Positions 58,801 to 64,000 of a stretch of DNA of 64,000 bases are shown in pieces. A program made the position numbers and the translations under genes. The stretch is from Tubiluchus corallicola. Its lineage: Eukaryota > Priapulida > Priapulimorpha > Priapulimorphida > Tubiluchidae. The stretch is from assembly GCA_030141605.1 (NCBI GenBank), contig JAQGDQ010000641.1:20731-84730 (forward strand), given 5' to 3'. Numbering within the stretch: the first letter of the stretch is position 1; every line of letters starts with the position of its first letter. The notes under the pieces were generated by a model. The model saw nothing but the letters and a program-made list of their open reading frames with translations. It was not told the origin of the DNA and did no database searches.

Positions 58801-59702
58801 GCCTGTATTTTCAAGGATTTTCCCTGACCGTGTGAACCCCTATCCGTGGAAAATTCTCGTCCCTGGAAGCGGCCATGCCATTTGAGAAAACAAACAAGAG
58901 ATACAGAACGAAGCTGCTTGACGGAAAAGAACTCCAAAATGGAGTGGAAATGATGCACAGCATCCTTGCGGATAATTAAAATCTAGTAATTCGTTTGTTA
59001 GAGCTTAATTAGAACGGCATTACCGACAGAACAGCGGTCATGATTTCGTTGTTCATTTGAGGCTGAGGTTATCCCACGCTGAAACCAAAATTGACCAACA
59101 GCGGTCAGTTGCAACCAGAACCAGAGGAAAGCCATAATAGAAGGAAAACATCCAAAGAATAGGGGTGAGCATCGAACGCTCGAATTCGATTCGAACGAGT
59201 TTTTTTAGTTCGAACTCGATTCGAATGCAATACTATAGATTCAGCACTTCAATCACACATGTTCCTGATCACTAAAACGATTGAAACATCATGCAATTAC
59301 GTTCAATCTCAATTCGAATTCGGTTCGAATTCGAAACACTGAAGTTCGGTTCGATTCGAATTCGACAGTCACAAATTCGGTTCGATTCGAATTCGCTTTC
59401 TGGTAGAGAATGCTCACCCCTACCAAAGAAATGAAAGAACGCAAGTTTGCAGAGGCTAATAATTGCTAAACGCTCATGCAACTGCTCAACGGATTTCAAC
59501 AAAATACGGTTTACCTTAAAGACGTCTTTACAGACTTCTGATGATGCTGACGGCGGCCGGTCCTAAACCGCGGCATGCGCATCGACTGAGACTGAGACGA
59601 CATGTGCTGGTCAGATTCCGTCAAGTCCGAAGGACCGCTGCACACGAACAAGATCGGCAGTCCGGGTGCTACGTGCTGGAGATCCCTCAATTGTTCAAGA
59701 TC
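40655..59702 (-). CDS. DSTYK: DSTYK, dual Ser/Thr and Tyr protein kinase (C-terminal 692 residues, eleven exons)
   Basis: Exons in coding order are 59515-59702, 53977-54410, 52505-52657, 49429-49514, 48724-48807, 48381-48580, 46322-46428, 43344-43500, 42240-42486, 41432-41681 and 40655-40827. All joins are GT/AG and in phase. The first six exons encode the long helical DSTYK-specific region, including [19 protein letters not shown]. Numbering from the first visible residue, the kinase domain has the glycine loop GRGQYGVV near 427, the ATP lysine in ALKSVV at 449, catalytic HRDIKLKN with Asp 545, DLG (instead of DFG, as in vertebrate DSTYK) at 563 and MAPE near 584. The stretch [20 protein letters not shown] is almost identical to vertebrate DSTYK. 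The kinase links to FGF/ERK signalling and cell-death control in vertebrates. The N-terminal about 250 residues are missing and probably lie beyond position 64000. Confidence 0.97.
41432..41681 (-). CDS. DSTYK: DSTYK exon: DLG and activation segment
   Basis: 250 nt, phase 0 to phase 1. It encodes [40 protein letters not shown] and then [18 protein letters not shown]. This is the most conserved exon of the gene. Confidence 0.97.
41896..42205. repeat. About 27 bp minisatellite, about 12 copies
   Basis: The unit contains AAATTAAGTCTAATTTTCTT plus GCAAAAC. It starts 35 bp past the donor of the DSTYK catalytic-loop exon. Confidence 0.92.
42240..42486 (-). CDS. DSTYK: DSTYK exon: kinase catalytic loop
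   Basis: 247 nt, phase 2 to phase 0. It encodes [20 protein letters not shown], then [14 protein letters not shown] and the catalytic loop [13 protein letters not shown]. The catalytic Asp is present. A 27 bp array starts 35 bp beyond its donor. Confidence 0.96.
42622..43077. mobile_element. hAT MITE, left end lost
   Basis: 456 bp of the same family in a DSTYK intron. The right end CACACCCCTG is intact; the left terminal repeat is missing. Confidence 0.85.
43105..43260 (-). mobile_element. Retroelement 3' end, copy 1 (minus strand)
   Basis: About 155 bp starting TTCAATTCAATAGATTTATT, shared with 61515-61665 and containing GAGACCTAAGAAGCTAGCTT. It looks like the reverse-oriented tail of a LINE or SINE. 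Confidence 0.6.
43261..43343. other. DSTYK intron end
   Basis: Short unremarkable sequence between a retroelement tail and an exon donor. Confidence 0.5.
43344..43500 (-). CDS. DSTYK: DSTYK exon: kinase glycine loop and ATP lysine
   Basis: 157 nt, phase 1 to phase 2. It encodes [20 protein letters not shown], then [21 protein letters not shown]. Both nucleotide-binding elements (Gly loop and Lys) are intact. Confidence 0.96.
43501..44491. other. DSTYK intron, nothing recognised
   Basis: AT-rich; only short open frames; it ends at the 28 bp array. Confidence 0.55.
44492..46168. repeat. 28 bp minisatellite, about 60 copies, with higher-order blocks
   Basis: The unit is CAGACAGTGTAGCAAGTGAA plus CAGTGAAC. 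Variants (ACTGTG for ACAGTG, GTGGACC, AGCGTAG, GTGAAGC, AGCTAGTG) recur in the same order in several blocks. All three minus-strand frames are open and read as 28-residue repeats; these are artefacts. Confidence 0.96.
46322..46428 (-). CDS. DSTYK: DSTYK exon
   Basis: 107 nt, phase 2 to phase 1. It encodes [20 protein letters not shown] and then [15 protein letters not shown], just before the kinase glycine loop. Confidence 0.93.
46429..47793. other. DSTYK intron, nothing recognised
   Basis: AT-rich with a short (TA)n run at about 47240-47272. No coding support. Confidence 0.55.
47794..48380. repeat. 39 bp minisatellite carrying the DSTYK splice donor, about 15 copies
   Basis: The unit contains ACCTTCCAGGAAATAACTCA and ACTACTACCACTGTAACAT. 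In minus-strand sense each unit holds GGAAG followed by GTATGTTACAG, the donor of the exon ending at 48381. In frame it reads [13 protein letters not shown] without stops until a TAG at about 47927. Confidence 0.96.
48381..48580 (-). CDS. DSTYK: DSTYK exon abutting the 39 bp array
   Basis: 200 nt, phase 0 to phase 2. It encodes [20 protein letters not shown] and on to [13 protein letters not shown]. The donor GTATGT at 48380 is the first of about fifteen such donors, because the 39 bp repeat begins here. Confidence 0.95.
48724..48807 (-). CDS. DSTYK: DSTYK exon
   Basis: 84 nt in phase 0. It encodes [20 protein letters not shown] then ILLERIKQ, matching the QILNAAYHVEVT block of vertebrate DSTYK. 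Confidence 0.92.
48847..49221 (-). mobile_element. pogo-type deletion derivative with transposase C-terminus
   Basis: TA-flanked element with about 28 bp inverted ends starting CCGTATTTTCCCATGTATAA. On the minus strand it encodes a tail (about 49140 down to the stop at 48927) containing [20 protein letters not shown], then a run rich in Asp/Glu/Ser. That motif is typical of the end of pogo/Tigger-family DDE transposases. An AATAAA follows on the same strand near 48918. The catalytic part is deleted, so it is non-autonomous. Confidence 0.8.
49241..49375. mobile_element. hAT MITE, right-end fragment
   Basis: 135 bp of the same family, starting at the CACGGACTTCAGCTGGATAC segment and ending CACACCCCTG. 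It sits 17 bp beyond the pogo derivative. Confidence 0.82.
49429..49514 (-). CDS. DSTYK: DSTYK exon
   Basis: 86 nt, phase 1 to phase 0. It encodes [20 protein letters not shown] and then TASGALQQ, corresponding to the variable segment after 'YLRES(F/Y).G' in DSTYK. Confidence 0.85.
49838..50165. mobile_element. Tigger/pogo-like MITE, copy 3
   Basis: 328 bp flanked by TA, in inverse orientation to the copies at 3050 and 38273 (the G-rich run is near its left end). It lies in a DSTYK intron. Confidence 0.85.
50166..51041. other. DSTYK intron, nothing recognised
   Basis: Contains two partial copies of a TGAGGCCAAATGTTGAATTT motif (about 50301 and 50432). No coding support. Confidence 0.5.
51042..51580. 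mobile_element. Interspersed about 539 bp repeat, copy 2
   Basis: Same family and orientation as 13256-13791, with the shared core TTAATTAACGGCA and TGCTTACGTCACAAACTAAC. It lies in a DSTYK intron. Confidence 0.75.
51630..52504. repeat. 77 bp minisatellite carrying a DSTYK splice donor, about 12 copies
   Basis: The unit contains CACCTACCCGTATAACTCTC and CATAGCATTTACATAGTTGC. In minus-strand sense each unit includes TATACGG followed by GTAGGTGACT. The repeat continues into the last about 17 bases of the exon 52505-52657. Confidence 0.95.
52505..52657 (-). CDS. DSTYK: DSTYK exon with duplicated donor
   Basis: 153 nt, phase 1 to phase 1. It encodes [16 protein letters not shown] then [11 protein letters not shown]. 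Its last 17-18 bases and its GTAGGT donor form part of the 77 bp repeat unit that fills the adjoining intron. Confidence 0.93.
53292..53816. mobile_element. MITE with 6 bp target duplication, copy 3
   Basis: 525 bp, same ends, hexamer TAAGAC on both sides. It inserted 160 bp from a DSTYK exon donor. Confidence 0.88.
53977..54410 (-). CDS. DSTYK: DSTYK exon (largest visible)
   Basis: 434 nt, entering in phase 2 and leaving in phase 1. It covers the helical region with [20 protein letters not shown]. The antisense-strand frame shift of this exon also reads open for 135 codons, which is a shadow. Confidence 0.93.
54427..54590 (-). mobile_element. LINE 3' end (minus strand)
   Basis: Same sequence as 28975-29140 with few changes. 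Hairpin arms at 54514 and 54548. It lies 17 bp upstream of a DSTYK exon acceptor. Confidence 0.68.
54735..54800 (-). mobile_element. LINE 3' end fragment (minus strand)
   Basis: Short piece carrying the same hairpin (GGATGGT at 54741, GCCATCC at 54775). Confidence 0.58.
54960..55203 (-). mobile_element. Candidate tRNA-derived SINE
   Basis: On the minus strand a GGGTTCGAATCCC box-B motif (55146-55158) sits in a 5 bp stem (ATGGG/CCCAT). An A-box-like TGATTCAGGGGTAAC lies about 40 bp upstream. A non-tRNA body follows. Not a full tRNA: the acceptor stem does not pair. Confidence 0.5.
55290..55600 (+). mobile_element. Non-LTR retrotransposon C-terminal fragment
   Basis: The frame starting near 55306 reads [20 protein letters not shown], then [10 protein letters not shown] and a degenerate Cys-x2-type finger, as at the ends of LINE polyproteins. 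Frameshifted downstream. Confidence 0.6.
55698..56332. repeat. Direct flanking repeat around a MITE
   Basis: About 50 bp at 55698-55749 (ACAAGCAATGCATTCG then TGCCACCAAGG) recurs at about 56282-56332 beyond the element, with a few differences. Confidence 0.8.
55750..56270. mobile_element. MITE of the 6 bp family inside a duplicated segment
   Basis: 521 bp, right end degenerate (CTCATTCATG). It is flanked by about 50 bp direct repeats instead of a simple hexamer (see 55698 and 56282). Confidence 0.8.
56333..57116. other. DSTYK intron, nothing recognised
   Basis: A 103-codon plus-strand frame (56480-56791) has low complexity and no motif. Not called. Confidence 0.5.
57117..57617. mobile_element. 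hAT (Buster-type) MITE, copy E
   Basis: 501 bp, same orientation as copy A, with 8 bp duplication CATTAGAA on both sides, in the first visible DSTYK intron. Confidence 0.93.
58137..58215 (-). mobile_element. Candidate tRNA-derived SINE head
   Basis: On the minus strand AGTAGCTCAGCCATCAAAGC resembles a tRNA D-arm/A box and TGGTTTGAAATTC a box B. A sister copy (box B CCAGGTTCAAGTCC) is at about 58393-58460. Confidence 0.45.
58465..58842. mobile_element. Probable hAT MITE (CAGGGTTCCCACGG type)
   Basis: Left end CACAGGGTTCCCACGG and right end GTGTGAACCCC frame sequence with TTTCCCTGACTTTTCCACG near both ends, a layout seen in invertebrate hAT derivatives. A 25 bp tail of the 6 bp-duplication family (GGAAAATTCTCGTCCCTGG) follows at 58846-58866. 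Confidence 0.6.
59160..59422. mobile_element. hAT-type MITE rich in TTCGAAT motifs
   Basis: 263 bp with ends TAGGGGTGAGCA and TGCTCACCCCTA and an 8 bp duplication CCAAAGAA. The interior is made of many TTCGAATTCG-like palindromic motifs. Confidence 0.88.
59515..59702 (-). CDS. DSTYK: DSTYK exon (first visible)
   Basis: 188 nt. It encodes [20 protein letters not shown] and a Ser/Arg-rich tail. An internal GTAAAG at 59531 could act as donor, but only the GTAAAC donor at 59514 keeps the phase with the next exon ([18 protein letters not shown]). Confidence 0.85.
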
Positions 59703-59984
59703 CTAAAAGTAAAAAATTAAAACAAAAAGTAAATTGGGTTTGTTTTGAAGTGTTTGTGTTTTGTTAGTGTTTGTTTTGAAGTATGATACCACACACGATG
59801 GTCAATAAGATGCTACTTAAATTACGAAAATGAAAAAAAGCCCAAAGAGGGGGGGGTGTAGCCGGTACGCTGCTCCCTGGCCCATGAAGTCCCGGGACCC
59901 ATAAATATTACAGTTTGTACGTCGGCATGACCAGTATTCGTGTCGATCCGAATGCATTTTTAATAGTTGCGTTCTGCTGTGATT
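59703..59984. other. Sequence upstream of the first visible DSTYK exon
   Basis: No earlier DSTYK exon was recognised here or further right. G-run at about 59849. Confidence 0.45.
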
Positions 59985-60131
59985 AGCGTCTTTTTGTATA
60001 CTGTCTTTCTGAGAAGGGTGGTTGATTCGATAACCTTTGGTTTTTCACCACCCTTTCTCCCATGTTCGTTTGTATTTTTGTATATTTTATTGTAAAATTA
60101 TTGTAAATTTATGGAGAAAAATAAAAAAAAA
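59985..60131 (+). mobile_element. LINE 3' end
   Basis: 3' UTR-like tail with a hairpin whose arms are GGGTGGT (60016) and ACCACCC (60047), then an A-rich end. No coding part remains. Confidence 0.6.
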
Positions 60132-60271
60132 TTACTCTTACCTTAGCAAATCTCAAGGTTAAGTTAACCTTCTCTATTTGACAAATTCATAATGTCCACA
60201 GAACATCCAACAGTACATAAATTTACACTTTTCTGAATCATTTACGTTTACAACACCCTGATTAGGGTTAA

Positions 60272-60726
60272 CACTTTCATACCCGTTGTATCCCGTGGGA
60301 TACAAAAATATTTTTTGCCTTTAAAAATAGTAAAATTTTAAAACTGACAGTTATTTGGTCTGTTAATAGTTATTTTGATTTAAGCCAATAACAATAGACT
60401 AAAAATAGTGATAAAATGGCAAACTAGAAAAACTACGTAGCATAAAGAACTGCGCAAGGTACAGTACTTTAGAGACGACTTTGTACAGATCAGCATAGCA
60501 TGCATACTAAATGTCTCAAATACTTTAAAAAATTATCAGCAGTTGCAAAATGAAGCATATTTTATGCTTCCATTGAATCCCAATGTATCCCGTGGGATAC
60601 AGGCTATATTTAGCATGCGGGCACAGGTAGAAAAAATAATTATGTGTAAACAAGATAGACATACTGAACAAAAGTACCAGGCCAGAAAATTTTTTCTTAT
60701 TACGAAATAATTTGGGACTTAAAGGG
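60272..60726. mobile_element. piggyBac-like MITE, copy 1
   Basis: 455 bp between TTAA tetramers (60268-60271 and 60727-60730). The outer ends are inverted (CACTTTCATACCCG and GGGACTTAAAGGG). It holds two copies of GTATCCCGTGGGATAC, a 7 bp-arm hairpin. Confidence 0.78.
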
Positions 60727-60993
60727 TTAAATGGCTGTTGACACTGCCAGAAATTGGTGTATGAAACAGGTCCACATGTGTAAACCTAATCTGTTAGCTA
60801 CGCAAGTTTGCCGACATGTTTGTTCAAGGATTTGCTATGATTGTTGAAGCTTGTTCTGCCAATATGTAAATATATTCCCCATACAGTAACCTTTATCATG
60901 TAGAATCTAGACCACAAATATTACAGTGGTAGGTATTAAAGAATGTGCACCCAATCAGTAACACACTAGGCATTATATAGAGTACACTCATCA

Positions 60994-61328
60994 TACGCCC
61001 GTCACATCTATTGTAGACATTGGGCAGGCAGAATTCTAAAATAAAAGAAATCTGCCTTCAGACAGGTAAACGCAGCAGTAATCCAGCAAAAAACTAGACA
61101 CTGCTACGCCAGTGGCTTGTCAGCACCACTTCCGTTTTACAATCTTCAACAATTCATTGTCATCATCATCATCATCATCATCATCATACGCCCGTCACAT
61201 CTATTGTAGACATTGGGCAGGCAGAATTCTAAAATAAAAGAAATCTGCCTTCAGACAGGTAAACGCATCAGTAATCCAGCAAAAAAACTAGACACTGCTA
61301 CGCCAGTGGCCTGTCAGCACCACTTCCG
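60994..61328. repeat. About 140 bp direct duplication with (TCA)n spacer
   Basis: ATACGCCCGTCACATCTATT and about 120 further bases occur at 60994-61133 and 61189-61328, separated by sequence ending in a CATCATCAT microsatellite (61159-61188). Confidence 0.9.
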
Positions 61329-61514
61329 AAGAGTACACTGTACAAAAGCAAACCCTACTACGTATATAAACAAAAACAGTACTAGACAACATTTGTGTAA
61401 TTTAGAATTGGTCTGTATAATTAAATCTGCTTGTTAAATATTAATGGCTGTCCGTGTTCATATAAAACTTGGAATGTTCAGCTCCTGAGTTTTTTAAATC
61501 CTTGGTATATTTGC

Positions 61515-61665
61515 AATTCAATTCAATAGATTTATTTCACAATAAACATATACATATGCATTACGTGTGCATCGATAATCAGTTTTTATTAAAGCAAAAT
61601 TATGATACAATTCATGAATTCTGTGCTAGAGACCTAAGAAGCTAGCTTATGGTAGTCCGCTAGAA
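61515..61665 (-). mobile_element. Retroelement 3' end, copy 2 (minus strand)
   Basis: Same family as 43105-43260, about 88 to 90 percent similar by eye. Confidence 0.6.
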
Positions 61666-61965
61666 TTAGTAATGAGAAAAATTTTACAATATATTGCTAA
61701 TGGTTAGTGTGAGTTACAGTGGGCGTTAGTAGTGTTAATTTTCATAATTACGATGTAAACTGATGGTCGGTACAGAGAAATGATAAATGCTTTAACACAT
61801 TAGCTAAGCATTTGTGGAGGAGGCAACACTTGTTTAGACTATATGGAGGTGCGCATTGCATATATACGGAAGGGAAGTAATAATTTAAATATTATTGCTT
61901 TACTCAAAAATGTATTAATGACATGTATAAACAACTTTTTTCTCATACTTAATAATGATTATATT

Positions 61966-62366
61966 TAACATATCTCTTGACTGATACATGATGCAGTGAT
62001 ATTGTAAACATATGTCTTGACTGATACATGATGCAGTGATATTGTAAACATATGTCTTGACTGATACATGATGCAGTGATATTGTAAACATATGTCTTGA
62101 CTGATACATGATGCAGTGATATTGTAAACATGTGTTTTGACTGATACATGATGCAGTGATATTGTAAACATATGTTTTGACTGATACATGATGCAGTGAT
62201 ATTGTAAACATATGTCTTGACTGATACATGATGCAGTGATATTGTAAACATATGTCTTGACTGATACATGATGCAGTGATATTGTAAACATATGTTTTGA
62301 CTAATACATGATGCAGTGATATTGTAAACATATGTCTTGACTGACACATGATGCAAGGATATTGTA
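61966..62366. repeat. 40 bp minisatellite, 10 copies
   Basis: The unit contains CATATGTCTTGACTGATACA and TGATGCAGTGATATTGTAAA. Very homogeneous. The minus-strand frames of up to 165 codons are artefacts. Confidence 0.96.
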
Positions 62367-62452
62367 GTCCATCAAATAAATGTCGTATGTCAAATTTAAA
62401 CCTGCATTTCATTTATAAAAAACTATCTCTGAAATCAGTGTTGGCATCCCGC

Positions 62453-62495
62453 AAGCCTACAGCACCTGGTATTCGTAGGCGGTCACCCATCCAAG
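62453..62495 (-). ncRNA. 5S rRNA-like 3' fragment
   Basis: On the minus strand 43 nt match the 3' end of animal 5S rRNA at about 39 of 43 positions, including box-C-like TGGATGGGTGACCGCCT and the end GGTGCTGTAGGCTT. The rest of the 5S gene is absent, so it is a pseudogene fragment or part of a 5S-derived SINE. It is not a functional gene. Confidence 0.75.
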
Positions 62496-62822
62496 CATCC
62501 AATGTCACAACTTACACGTATATTAATGCAAGCGCTGAAGAACAAGTTGTGGACTACAATACTGCAGACTTTGCGGAAAACTCCACATGTATGGAGCTGC
62601 CATAATCTGATCCATAACAAGTTCGGCAATGGACGGAATTAACCCCCTTTCAAGACGTGTCGAAAGATTTTCTAATAATTATTTCCTGATTGGTGCATCA
62701 AGGTCGAAAAACCAGAATGAAGTAACAGCAGCTAATCAAACACCGCAGATAATTCAATATCAGACGTTTGAAATGAACAGAATGCAACTAAAAAGCAAAA
62801 GTTGTAAGGTAATAAACGTTAA

Positions 62823-63262
62823 CCCTTTCAGTCCCAAATTATTTTTTAAAAGGAAAAAATTTTTTGGCTTGGAACTTTTGTTCCCAATGCATCCTGTTGG
62901 ATACACAACATTCTTTGTCATGTGCAAAAAAAACAAAGTCCGGCTTTTTTAAAAACACAACAAAAGCAAAAAATGTGCTTCATTTTGCAACTGCTGATGA
63001 TTTTTTAAAGTATTCAAGACATTTAGTATGTATGCTATGCTGATCTGTACAAAGTCGTCTCTAAAGTACTGTACCTTGCACAGTTTTTTATGCTATGTAG
63101 ATTTTCTAGTTTACCAATTTTATCACCATTTTTAGTCTATTGTCATTAGCTTATATCAAAATAACTATTAACAGATCAAATAACTGTCAGTTTTAAAATT
63201 TTATTAATTCTAAAGGCAGAAAATATTCTCGTATCCCACGGGATACAACGGGTATGAAAGGG
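62823..63262. mobile_element. piggyBac-like MITE, copy 2 (inverted)
   Basis: 440 bp between TTAA tetramers (62819-62822 and 63263-63266), inverse orientation to copy 1, with CCCTTTCAGTCCC at the left and CGGGTATGAAAGGG at the right. GTATCCCACGGGATAC is near its right end. The short open frame at 62820-62950 belongs to it. Confidence 0.8.
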
Positions 63263-63567
63263 TTAAACTACGTAAAAGTTCAAACTCATGGATATTACTG
63301 ACAAGAGAAAATGAGGCACTTAACATGAAAAACAACTAAAAATATCAAGAAAAATGTGTTAACATTGCTTGCTTTTTTTGTTGTTGCATTCATGACTTGT
63401 TCAGTTGTTGTTTTAATATTTAATTGCATTATTTGCTTGCTGTTTTTCATTGGTACAATTATAATATAACTGCTTTGCGTTTGTTTATTTGCTACACTTA
63501 AGACCTAATCACGTATTTATTCACTTAACTATGTATTCTGCCGTGCTTTATAATATTTCAAAGTTAT

Positions 63568-63692
63568 ATAGGGGTGGCTGACTCGATGACCTCCTGGTCT
63601 TTCGCCACCCCATCTCTACATACTTTACATAATTTGTTGTATTTGCGCTATAAATATTATGTTAGAGATGAATAAACTTTGAATTTGAATGA
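63568..63692 (+). mobile_element. LINE 3' end
   Basis: Hairpin arms GGGTGGC (63572) and GCCACCC (63604), followed by GAATAAACTTTGAATTTGAA, the typical poly-A-like tail of CR1/L2-group elements. Confidence 0.68.
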
Positions 63693-64000
63693 ACGGAATG
63701 AATAACACAGTTCCTAAATACAGCATTACAAACATACAACGACCAAGATAATATACTGACCCAAATTTTGCCTGTAGCATTAATTTTTGAAAGCCCCTTT
63801 AATGAAGACTTTCCCCGTGGGTGTAGACATTTCAAAGTTACATAATATATTTATTATTACATATAACTCTTATGTATAGAGCATGGTAGTCATTTGGTAG
63901 GTCATTTGCCTAGATAAAAAGCAAAGTTTTTAAAAAGCAAAATGCAATTAACATTTCTTAACACGTGCCTTTTCAAACTAAAGAATTTGCTTTGCCTGTA

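Noticed and set aside
471-62366. CRISPR-like appearance of regular repeats
   Set aside because: Units are contiguous, with no unique spacers between them, and the genome is clearly eukaryotic.
61915-62412. 165-codon minus-strand frame in the 40 bp array
   Set aside because: Repeat artefact; no coding features outside the array.
62348-62605. 85-codon plus-strand frame ending ENSTCMELP
   Set aside because: It overlaps the array end and the antisense of the 5S-like fragment; no splice or family support.

Overview
This is an AT-rich stretch of a metazoan (invertebrate-type) nuclear genome. It has split genes with GT-AG introns, about 20 minisatellite arrays, several DNA-transposon (MITE) families and 3' ends of non-LTR retrotransposons. 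Nothing in it looks bacterial or viral. The species cannot be named from the sequence alone.

Three protein-coding genes are supported by spliced, phase-consistent exons. (1) A GASZ/ASZ1-like gene (ankyrin-repeat germ-granule and piRNA-pathway scaffold) lies on the minus strand. Its start codon is at 29454, five exons run down to 5886, and the rest lies off the left edge. (2) NDUFA12 (complex I accessory subunit) is complete on the plus strand, with four exons from 29554 to 33646 encoding 144 residues. (3) DSTYK (dual serine/threonine and tyrosine kinase) lies on the minus strand with eleven exons from 59702 to the stop at 40655. They encode the C-terminal 692 residues including the whole kinase domain; the 5' exons lie beyond the right edge or were not found. 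GASZ and NDUFA12 are head to head with 99 bp between their start codons, so they share a compact promoter.

Layout: 1-29290 is GASZ introns and downstream sequence, with arrays of 40, 92, 101, 65, 88, 32, 77, 35, 54 and 23 bp units. Coiled-coil coding remnants lie on the plus strand at 2852-4340. 29290-33860 holds the GASZ/NDUFA12 promoter and NDUFA12. 33860-40655 is intergenic with repeats and a LINE fragment. 40655-59702 is DSTYK with 27, 28, 39 and 77 bp arrays. 59703-64000 holds piggyBac-like MITEs, a 40 bp array and a 5S rRNA-like fragment.

The most unusual feature is that three intronic minisatellites begin exactly at an exon's 5' splice site and carry a copy of the exon-intron junction in every unit: the 65 bp array of GASZ exon 3, the 77 bp array of DSTYK and the 39 bp array of DSTYK. 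They are tandem runs of decoy splice donors. In the 39 bp case the units are also in frame and largely open. Other points of interest are a 105 bp-arm hairpin in a GASZ intron, a covarying hairpin at the 3' ends of several LINE copies, a hAT (Buster-type) MITE family with TA-centred 8 bp target duplications, a second family with 6 bp duplications, and a pogo-type element that still encodes a transposase tail.
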